From Chloroflexota bacterium (GTDB lineage Bacteria > Chloroflexota > Anaerolineae > J036 > Brachytrichaceae), in assembly GCA_030550095.1 (NCBI GenBank), contig JAUQQA010000009.1:1-63718 (forward strand): a stretch of 63,718 nt of DNA, given 5' to 3'. Shown here in pieces: positions 55,301 to 63,718 of this stretch (its first letter is position 1; each line of letters opens with the position of its first letter). The notes beneath the pieces were generated by a model, which was not told the DNA's origin, did not search any database, and saw only the letters and a program-made list of their open reading frames with translations. The translations under genes and the position numbers were made by a program.

Positions 55301-56343
55301 GCTTCGGGGTTGCGCGCGGCTTCCTCGGCGGTGATGAAGCCGTCTTCAGGCAGCGGCGGCATGAGCTCGTGCACCCAAGTGCCGTCGTCGCGCGCTGGGA
55401 TGCCATAGCGCGCCTCGAAGCCGACTTCGCACAGGTAGCGCAGGTAATCCTCATCGCTGGCGAAGCGCGCTGGGCGCTTCTTGAAGTTCGGGAGGTGAAA
55501 AACGTTGTCCTTCAGCTTCACGTCGCAACGCGCGGCGAGGTCGAGCGTGTTGCTGATCGCCTCGGGGCAGATCGGCTCGAAGAGCGCGCGCATTTCCTCG
55601 GCGCTCTTCAGATAGTACGAATCATCGTTGAAGCGCATGCGGTTGGGGTCGCGGAACGTGGCGCCGGTCTGCACGCAGAGCAGGAGATCGTGTGGGATGG
55701 CGTCCTCGCGGCGCACGTAGTGTGCGTCGTTGGTGGCGATCACCGGGATGCTCAGCTCGCGCGCCAGCTCGAGCAGCAGCCCGTTCAACTGGGCGAACTC
55801 TGGTAGGTTGTGTTCCTGCAGCTCGATGTAGAACCGGTCGCGGAACACATCGAGGTACCAGCGCGTCACGCGGCGCGCCTCTTCGAGCTTGCCCTCGATC
55901 AGCAAGCGTGGAATTTCGCTGCTCGGGCAGCCGCTGGTGCAGATCAGCCCTTCGCTATGCTCAGCGAGCACAATGTGGTCAATGCGCGGCTTGTAGTGGA
56001 ACCCTTGGAGTTGCGCGTAGGTCGCTAGGCGCATCAGGTTCTTGTAGCCGGTTTGGTTCATCGCCAGCAGCAGCAGGTGATGTGGGCTGCGGTCGAATTT
56101 GTTGTCGTGCTCCTGCATGCGCTGTCCGCGCTTGCACAGGTATGCCTCCATGCCGATGATCGGCTTAATGCCGACCTCGTGACAAGCGTCGCTGAATTCG
56201 ATCACGCCGTGCATCACCCCGTGGTCGGTGAGCGCAACGGCGGGCATGTTCATCGCAGCAGCCGCGCGGGCAAGGTCTTTCACCTTGCTCAGGCCGTCGA
56301 GCATGGAATACTCGCTGTGGTTATGCAAGTGAACGAAGGACAT
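52309..56343 (-). CDS. dnaE: DNA polymerase III alpha subunit
   Basis: This 1344-residue replicative polymerase opens with a PHP domain (HLHNHSEYSMLDG, ALTDHGVMHGV, NDAHY) whose metal-site residues look intact. The polymerase core has the catalytic MPDIDMDFPDD near residue 490. The finger region VYQEQIMRVARDLAGYS, a helix-hairpin segment and an OB-fold (VRIAGVVTHVRPH) follow. An acidic linker of about 110 residues then precedes a small C-terminal domain, which may bind the clamp loader. ATG 56343 starts at the PHP domain; a GTG extension to 56427 runs through the leader hairpin and is rejected. Confidence 0.95.
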   Translation of the reverse strand: MSFVHLHNHSEYSMLDGLSKVKDLARAAAAMNMPAVALTDHGVMHGVIEFSDACHEVGIKPIIGMEAYLCKRGQRMQEHDNKFDRSPHHLLLLAMNQTGYKNLMRLATYAQLQGFHYKPRIDHIVLAEHSEGLICTSGCPSSEIPRLLIEGKLEEARRVTRWYLDVFRDRFYIELQEHNLPEFAQLNGLLLELARELSIPVIATNDAHYVRREDAIPHDLLLCVQTGATFRDPNRMRFNDDSYYLKSAEEMRALFEPICPEAISNTLDLAARCDVKLKDNVFHLPNFKKRPARFASDEDYLRYLCEVGFEARYGIPARDDGTWVHELMPPLPEDGFITAEEAARNPEAAKGLTVVGRPKVQVYFGEDQPIKLTALSSLALPSADHHPAMTPRRLRERLRFEVETIIKMKFATYMLIVWDLIRFCRKEGIWWNVRGSAAGSMVSHVLMLTNIEPVSNDLYFERFLNPERVTMPDIDMDFPDDQRYQLVDYTIDVYGAEQVAQIITFGTLAARAALKDIGRVLDIPLSEVNRLTELVPNIPGKPITLKEALEQVPQLKQLYESEPHLRELYDKAMLVEGTVRNAGTHAAGVVIADKPLVEYVPLHRLTGTPLTPRLNAVTQFEMTHLESIGLLKMDYLGLSMLTIMRRACELIAQRHGKHYDLNTIPVHDPIIYETLSKGDVVGVFQVEGEGMRNLMMQMKPQRFEHIVAALSLFRPGPMEYIPTYIRRMHGEEHVTYHHPDLEPALKETYGILVYQEQIMRVARDLAGYSMGEADMIRKAVAKKNKEQLDKHHAKFVKGAVERGYPAEVAEKIWNDIEFFARYGFNKSHAAVYASITCQTAWLKARYPVEYFCALLTVESGDLTRMAKIVVDARQHGIRLLPPDVNRSEEGFTIEEIHNARGAQSAIRFGLLAIKNVGEGPVRAILEARRKGGPFRSLDDFLRRVDTSAFNRRVFEALIKAGAMDCFGDRAQLLAGIETILAAATAVRRATEVGQGMLFFSSRAQEPELVTLPTRFPALSRRERLAAEKELLGAYVSEHPLENVLRALEHHITHESHRLSPADNGQKVRIAGVVTHVRPHATREGKAMGFAEIEDLFGRVELTLFPRAWEQFRELLVRDQAVLVEGKAEVSEGRTPKVIVDRVRTSLEIVRSADEEPAPSAAHEPDVPAEMLMHGIEAEFETAVLVEEESLPTELDTFEIALTSYEQAPNGTPPALAEKAEIAYLDTDALGTTLAPEAPPLAALGELDPAPNPHPRAQDLPILAARTPLRIILRRNGNLNSDLSRLEAAVSVLRRYPGDCPFVIELRGNGTPILIDFPNDAVCDCPALEQELSAILGNGCIERER

Positions 56344-56388
56344 AGGCGCGCTGAGTTCGCCAGGGAATGACTTCGTGCGATGAGCGAC

Positions 56389-56420
56389 AAAAAACAACCG
56401 CGCGCAGCGCAAGCGCGCTG
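56389..56420 (-). terminator. Hairpin plus T-run in the dnaE leader (possible attenuator)
   Basis: GC-rich arms can pair in two ways (CAGCGC with GCGCTG, or GCGCGC with GCGCGC). On the minus strand they are followed four bases later by six T (56394-56389). It lies between a TATACT -10 box (56452-56447) and the dnaE ATG. It would therefore act in the dnaE leader rather than at the end of speE, which has its own terminator. Confidence 0.5.
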
Positions 56421-56446
56421 ACAGCACGGTTCAACCTGTGAAGTGA

Positions 56447-56452
56447 AGTATA
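56447..56452 (-). promoter_or_regulatory. -10 box upstream of dnaE
   Basis: TATACT on the minus strand, about 100 bases before ATG 56343. It predicts a leader of roughly 95 bases that holds the hairpin at 56389-56420. The -35 region is weak. Confidence 0.4.
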
Positions 56453-56481
56453 GCCCTTGTGCGCCAAGAAGCTACACGTGG

Positions 56482-56521
56482 GCAAACAAAAAGGGAGATT
56501 GCACCTTATGGCAATCTCCCT
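56482..56521 (-). terminator. Rho-independent terminator of speE
   Basis: A perfect eleven-base stem (AGGGAGATTGC with GCAATCTCCCT) with an eight-base loop is followed on the minus strand by TTTTTGTTTG. It lies 17 bases after the speE stop. Confidence 0.9.
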
Positions 56522-56537
56522 GGATGTTTTGTGAGGC

Positions 56538-57365
56538 TCACGCTAGCTTGCGTCGCAGAAACTCTGGCAGCGCGAAGGCAGCGCGGTGTATCTCAGGGTT
56601 AAGGTAATGGTTCTCGCCGGGTGGGTAGGCTTTGTTCAATCCTTCCTCCCAGGGACGGTTAGAGAGGTAGAGGAAACCGTTGCCGCCGCCAGGGTACGAG
56701 GGAATGAACGCCTGGTAGTACGCTGGGTGCTTGACGAGCGTCTTGGCGAAGGCGTAGAGCCGGCGGATCAGCTCGTCGCCGAAGTAGGGTTGATCGCACT
56801 GCGCCGACGCAGCGCCATCGGGCGCCAGCGCGCGCACGATGAGGCGATAAAAGTCCTCGGAGAACAACCGCTCCGACATGCCCAGCGGGTCGGTCATGTC
56901 CGCGCAGATCACGTCGAAGGTGCCGGGGTTCTCCTCCATGTAAGCATACGCATCGCGCACGACCAGACGCACGCGCGGGTCGTCCCATGCAGCGGCGAAC
57001 GCTGGGAAGTGCTCGCGGCACACTTCGACCACGCGGCGGTCAATTTCGCACACGACGACTTCTTCGAGGGAAGGATAGCGCAGCAGTTGCGCAAGCGCGG
57101 CGCCGTCGCCCCCGCCGACGATCAGCGCGCGCTTCGGCGCGCCCACCACCAACGCTGGCACGTGCACCATCATCTCGTGGTAACCAGCGTTGTCCAGCTC
57201 GGTGAGCTGCAAGTTGCCGTCGAGTAGCAACACGCGCCCGAAGAAGTCCGTCTCGAGCACCTGGATGTGCTGATATTCGCTGCGCTCGTTCACTAAGATG
57301 CGCCGCACGCTAAGGCTGGTGCGGAAATACTCGTAGAGGTTCTCGGTGACCCAAATGTTGCCCAT
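56538..57365 (-). CDS. speE: Spermidine synthase (polyamine aminopropyltransferase)
   Basis: This is a 275-residue enzyme. It has [20 protein letters not shown], the nucleotide loop [11 protein letters not shown], the acidic [16 protein letters not shown] and the catalytic-site [15 protein letters not shown]. It transfers the aminopropyl group from decarboxylated SAM to putrescine. The start is ATG 57365; a minus-strand TAGAAT box ends nine bases before it and no ribosome site is present, so the message is probably leaderless. A strong terminator follows. No speD is seen in the window. Confidence 0.92.
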   Translation of the reverse strand: MGNIWVTENLYEYFRTSLSVRRILVNERSEYQHIQVLETDFFGRVLLLDGNLQLTELDNAGYHEMMVHVPALVVGAPKRALIVGGGDGAALAQLLRYPSLEEVVVCEIDRRVVEVCREHFPAFAAAWDDPRVRLVVRDAYAYMEENPGTFDVICADMTDPLGMSERLFSEDFYRLIVRALAPDGAASAQCDQPYFGDELIRRLYAFAKTLVKHPAYYQAFIPSYPGGGNGFLYLSNRPWEEGLNKAYPPGENHYLNPEIHRAAFALPEFLRRKLA

Positions 57366-57374
57366 TGCGCAGGG

Positions 57375-57380
57375 ATTCTA
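57375..57380 (-). promoter_or_regulatory. -10 box of speE
   Basis: TAGAAT on the minus strand ends nine bases before ATG 57365. The carB start (TACGAT at 57404-57409 on the plus strand, 12 bases before ATG 57422) lies back to back with it. Confidence 0.5.
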
Positions 57381-57421
57381 CCGAGCACCGTTTCTTGGGC
57401 TGTTACGATCCATGCCCACAC

Positions 57422-60694
<3,273 letters not shown>

Positions 60695-60704
60695 CTTTCT
60701 TGGC

Positions 60705-60710
60705 TACACT
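60705..60710 (+). promoter_or_regulatory. -10 box of the 147-residue membrane protein gene
   Basis: TACACT ends seven bases before ATG 60718. A TTGGCG that could be its -35 box lies 19 bases upstream. Confidence 0.45.
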
Positions 60711-60717
60711 CCAAGGT

Positions 60718-61161
60718 ATGGTTGAAAAACGCTTTCCCATTCTGCGCATCCTCGCCGTGTTGTTCAAGATCGCCGGCGTGCTCGTGGGCGTGTTTGCGGT
60801 GATTGGCGCTTTGGGCGCTTGCTTGGCAGGCACGCTCACTGGGGGCATGATGGGTGGCTTCGGCAATGGATTTGGCTTTGGGGATGCTAGTGTTGGCGTG
60901 TTGGGTGGGCTTCTGCTCGGGCTGAACGTCTTGCTGGTAGGTGGGTTCTTCGCACTGGTGTTGCTTGCCTCGGGGGAACAAATAGACGTGTTGATCGCGC
61001 TTGAGGAAAACACGCGCGTCGTGCGTATGATGATGGAGGAACAAAAGCGCGCAGCACAGCCGCTCAGCGCGCCGCCCGCTCAAGGCTTCACACCTTCCAT
61101 CACGCCGCGCCCAGCGCCTACGACGCCGCCCACCATCACACCGCCCTCACCAACGCCTTGA
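60718..61161 (+). CDS. Small two-helix membrane protein with proline-rich tail
   Basis: This 147-residue protein has a short basic N-terminus and two long hydrophobic stretches (residues about 9-35 and 58-85). A Gly/Phe-rich loop of repeated GGFGNGFGFGD type lies between them. A charged helix (LIALEENTRVVRMMMEEQKRAA) and a Pro/Thr-rich tail follow. I do not recognise it. It lies between carB and mutS2 with its own -10 box. The open frame back to 60367 overlaps carB and is rejected. Confidence 0.6.
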   Translation: MVEKRFPILRILAVLFKIAGVLVGVFAVIGALGACLAGTLTGGMMGGFGNGFGFGDASVGVLGGLLLGLNVLLVGGFFALVLLASGEQIDVLIALEENTRVVRMMMEEQKRAAQPLSAPPAQGFTPSITPRPAPTTPPTITPPSPTP

Positions 61162-61185
61162 GCGCAAGCACAGCGCCCTTACAAT
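61158..61185 (+). promoter_or_regulatory. mutS2 promoter
   Basis: TTGAGC (61158-61163) and TACAAT (61180-61185) are 16 bases apart. The -10 box ends six bases before GTG 61192, so the transcript would begin at the start codon. Confidence 0.55.
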
Positions 61186-61191
61186 CAGCGC

Positions 61192-63540
61192 GTGTTCTCT
61201 GAGCGCCACCTGGAAACGCTCGAGCTGCCGAAGATCCGCGAGCAGCTTGTAAAGCATTGTGCCTTCTCGGCGAGCATCGCTTTGGCGCGGCAATTGCGCC
61301 CGAGCGCCGACCCCGATGTAGTACGTCGGCAGCTCGCCGAGACGCGCGAGGCGCGTCAGGCGCTGGAGCGCCTCGGGCAACTGAGCGTAGGCGGCGCGCG
61401 CGATGTGCGCGAAGCAGTACGGCTCGCTGCGCGCGGTGGCACGCTCGACGCGCCGACCTTGCTCGCGATCCGCGACACGCTCGAAAGCGGGCGCGCCGTG
61501 CAGCGCGCGCTGGCGCGCATGGACGCGATCTATCCACACCTCGTGGCGCTTGCGCGTCCCATCGCGCCGTGTCGGGCCCTCGTTGATGCAATCTCGCGCG
61601 CGCTCGACGACGACGGCAACGTGCGCGATGAAGCCTCGCCGCAGCTTGCGGAGATTCGCCGTGAGCTGCGCCTGGCGCACGACCGGCTGCTCGCTCGCCT
61701 TCAGCGCATGATCGCCGACCCAGCGCTCGCGGGCTTCCTGCAAGAAGCGCTGATCACGCAGCGCGGCGGTCGTTACGTGCTCCCCATCAAAGCTGATTTC
61801 AAAGGGCGCATCCCAGGCATCGTGCACGACCAAAGCGCAAGCGGTCAAACGTTGTTCATCGAGCCGCTCAATGTGGTGGAGCTGAACAACCATTGGCGCG
61901 AACTGCAACTCGCGGAAGAGCGTGAGGTGCAGCGCGTGCTTGCAACGTTATCAGCGCACGTCGGCGCGGAGGCAGAGGCGATCACGCGCACCGTCGAAGC
62001 GCTCGCCTACTTCGACCTTGTGCTTGCTAAGGCGCGCTACGCAGAGGCGCTTAACGCAGTTGAGCCAACGCTCGTTGAGACGCCTGCGCTGCCACGCTTG
62101 CATCAGGCGCGGCATCCCTTGCTCAACCCGCAGACTGCCGTGCCGATAGACGTACTGCCCGAGCCACACGTGCACGCGCTTGTGATCACCGGACCGAACA
62201 CAGGCGGCAAGACAGTTGCGCTCAAAACCATCGGCTTGTTAGCGCTTATGGCGCAGTGTGGCTTGCATCTGCCCTGCGCGCGCGCTGAGTTGCCGATCTA
62301 CACCGCCATTTACGCCGACATCGGCGATGAGCAATCCATCGAGCAGAATCTCTCCACCTTCAGCGCGCATATGACCAACCTGTGCAGCTTTATCGAGCAA
62401 ACAGATGCGCACGCGCTGGTGTTGCTCGACGAGCTGGGCGCGGGCACCGATCCCGCTGAAGGCGCAGCGCTGGCGCGCGCTTTGCTCGAGTACTTGCTTG
62501 CGCGCGGCGCCTGGTGCGTGGTTGCCACGCACTATCCTGAGCTGAAGGCGTGGGCTGCGCTTACGCCAGGCGCGGTCAACGCCAACGTCGCCTTCGACGC
62601 AGAGACGCTGCGCCCGCTTTACGAGCTGCACATCGGCTTGCCGGGGCGCTCCAACGCATTTGCCATTGCGCAGCGCCTCGGGCTGCCGACGCCGATCTTG
62701 GAGGCGGCGCGCGCGTACCTCGACCAAAACTTAGCGCGCAGCGAGGACTTGTTAGCTGCAATCGCGCAGCTACACCAGCAAGCGGAACAAGCCTTGGCGC
62801 GCGCGCGCCAAGCCCAGCGCGAAGCCGAGCAGGATCGCGATCGCCTGCGCGCGCGCCTCAACGCCTTGGAGCAGGAGCGCGCGCAGATCCTTGAGCAGGC
62901 ACGCCAAGAGGCGCTGCGCGAGACGGCGCACTTGCGCGCTGAGGTGCGCCGCTTGCGCGCACAACTTGTTGCCCTGGGCGCTTCGCTCGAACCCTTGCGC
63001 GCGATCGAGCGCGAAGCTGATCAACTCCACGCGCAGGCGCAACACGCTGCTGCGCCGCCGCCTGCCGCTCGTTCTGCCGTGCCAAGCCTGCGCCCCGGCG
63101 CCGTGGTGCATGTGCGCTCGCTAAACACGCAGGGCGAGGTGATCGCGCTCAGCAATGGCGAAGCAGAGGTGCAGATTGGCCGTGCCCGCACGCGCGTCAA
63201 GCTCAGCGATCTGGAGCTCCTGAACACACCCCGCGCCAATTTGTCCCCTCAGACTAGCGAAACGATCCAGCTTCCCCCTCCGCCACCGCCAAAACTAGAG
63301 CTAGACTTGCGCGGCATGACTGTTGACGAGGGCGTCGCGCACGTGGAGCGCTACCTCGACCGCGCCATGCGCGCTGGTTTGCCCTTCGTTCGGCTGATCC
63401 ACGGCAAGGGCACTGGCGCGCTCCGACGCGCCATTCGCGAAATGCTCAAAGCGAACCCGCTTGTGCGCGCTTTTGAAAGTGGTGGCGAAGCGGAAGGCGG
63501 CGATGGCGTGACCATCGTTTACCTCAACGATGAGCGCTAG
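61192..63540 (+). CDS. mutS2: MutS2 family ATPase with Smr endonuclease domain
   Basis: This is a 782-residue protein. The MutS-type ATPase has Walker A GPNTGGKT at residues 334-341, Walker B LVLLDELGAGTDP and the QNLSTFSAHM signature. A long coiled coil (residues about 520-620) follows, and the C-terminal Smr nuclease domain begins with LDLRGMTV near residue 704 and has HGKGTGALR. MutS2 lacks mismatch-binding residues. It has been linked to suppressing recombination and, in Bacillus, to rescuing collided ribosomes. The start is GTG 61192. The end overlaps a convergent frame by a few bases. Confidence 0.95.
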   Translation: MFSERHLETLELPKIREQLVKHCAFSASIALARQLRPSADPDVVRRQLAETREARQALERLGQLSVGGARDVREAVRLAARGGTLDAPTLLAIRDTLESGRAVQRALARMDAIYPHLVALARPIAPCRALVDAISRALDDDGNVRDEASPQLAEIRRELRLAHDRLLARLQRMIADPALAGFLQEALITQRGGRYVLPIKADFKGRIPGIVHDQSASGQTLFIEPLNVVELNNHWRELQLAEEREVQRVLATLSAHVGAEAEAITRTVEALAYFDLVLAKARYAEALNAVEPTLVETPALPRLHQARHPLLNPQTAVPIDVLPEPHVHALVITGPNTGGKTVALKTIGLLALMAQCGLHLPCARAELPIYTAIYADIGDEQSIEQNLSTFSAHMTNLCSFIEQTDAHALVLLDELGAGTDPAEGAALARALLEYLLARGAWCVVATHYPELKAWAALTPGAVNANVAFDAETLRPLYELHIGLPGRSNAFAIAQRLGLPTPILEAARAYLDQNLARSEDLLAAIAQLHQQAEQALARARQAQREAEQDRDRLRARLNALEQERAQILEQARQEALRETAHLRAEVRRLRAQLVALGASLEPLRAIEREADQLHAQAQHAAAPPPAARSAVPSLRPGAVVHVRSLNTQGEVIALSNGEAEVQIGRARTRVKLSDLELLNTPRANLSPQTSETIQLPPPPPPKLELDLRGMTVDEGVAHVERYLDRAMRAGLPFVRLIHGKGTGALRRAIREMLKANPLVRAFESGGEAEGGDGVTIVYLNDER

Positions 63541-63718
63541 ACGAGCCTGTCGTTGAACACAACGACGGGCGCTGATAACGCACGTTTCGATCCAACGGAA
63601 GCGCAGAGCAATCCGCTGAGCTGAGCATGCGCCTGACGGTAGATCAGGTCGCACATGAGTTTGACGGGGAAGTTGAGCAGGCTGTGATAGCGTATAGGCT
63701 TGATCCGATCAATAATCA
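63537..63718 (-). CDS. 3' end of a possible gene on the minus strand
   Basis: An open frame of about 60 codons enters from the right edge and ends at a TAG that overlaps the mutS2 stop (CTAG), a join also seen at two other convergent pairs here. The visible C-terminus includes IIDRIKPIRYHSLLNFPVKL and ends VVVFNDRLV. I recognise no family. A stem of about ten pairs with one wobble and a four-base loop at 63546-63569 lies inside it and has no T-run. The support is the overlap pattern and an open frame, so it is uncertain. Confidence 0.35.
   Translation of the reverse strand, partial: IIDRIKPIRYHSLLNFPVKLMCDLIYRQAHAQLSGLLCASVGSKRALSAPVVVFNDRLV

Noticed and set aside
56344-56427. GTG extension adding 28 residues to DnaE
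   Set aside because: It would translate the leader hairpin and T-run; family members begin at the PHP domain, as ATG 56343 does.
63546-63569. Hairpin after mutS2 as a terminator
   Set aside because: The stem (CCTGTCGTTG with CAACGACGGG, one wobble) has no T-run on either strand.
63541-63718. Transposase or insertion-sequence remnant at the right edge
   Set aside because: No DDE motif, terminal repeat or target duplication is visible; only a short C-terminal frame can be read.

Overview
The window is a GC-rich bacterial chromosome segment with tightly packed genes. About 57 protein genes are supported, there is no RNA gene, and only one stretch longer than 300 bases lacks a gene (32182-32547, which holds a riboswitch). 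The content is mostly housekeeping and transport. The best guess for the source is a member of the Chloroflexota. This rests on a SpoVS-like protein beside enolase, a membrane glycosyltransferase with a C-terminal beta-domain of the kind seen in that phylum, an FMN-riboswitch NMT1/THI5-type importer of the kind described from Chloroflexus, and no outer-membrane machinery. This placement is inference; no rRNA gene is present to test it.

Left part (1-12.5 kb): the edge cuts an SNF2-type helicase. Then come a small AhpD/CMD protein, a MarR-controlled heterodimeric ABC exporter, a membrane-anchored Holliday-junction-resolvase-like endonuclease, and a coupled trio of response regulator, TctA-like permease and unknown protein. 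A divergent ECF vitamin-transport pair follows, then a sugar-hydrolase-domain-like protein and endonuclease III.

12.5-25 kb: an rpmF-fabD-fabG-Asp23-nusB-tatA cluster for lipid synthesis and envelope/expression functions, a YbbR protein, a sugar ABC importer lacking its ATPase, the 5-oxoprolinase genes pxpABC, and a ComM-type AAA protein.

25-38 kb: undecaprenol/diacylglycerol kinase, an RlmI-like methyltransferase, transketolase, a three-gene ABC importer under an FMN riboswitch (most likely riboflavin uptake), FtsH, SpoVS, enolase and AIM24.

38-63.7 kb: ComEC with an eroded C-terminal nuclease domain, a SIS isomerase, a glycosyltransferase, cystathionine gamma-synthase/lyase, a PQQ-type sugar dehydrogenase, a gluzincin-like protein, MoeZ, an aspartase/fumarase, DnaE, spermidine synthase, CarB and MutS2.

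A recurring theme is a TANNAT-like -10 box 6-10 bases before the start codon at about a dozen unlinked genes, with no Shine-Dalgarno sequence. Other genes here have classical GGAGG sites. This points to widespread leaderless transcripts and sets several start codons. The most interesting local items are the FMN-riboswitch importer, the leaderless promoter set, the MarR operator overlapping its own -10 box, an attenuator-like hairpin in the dnaE leader, the exporter with one degenerate ATP site, and the orphan metallopeptidase. No complete new defence system, CRISPR array, prophage or insertion sequence was found.
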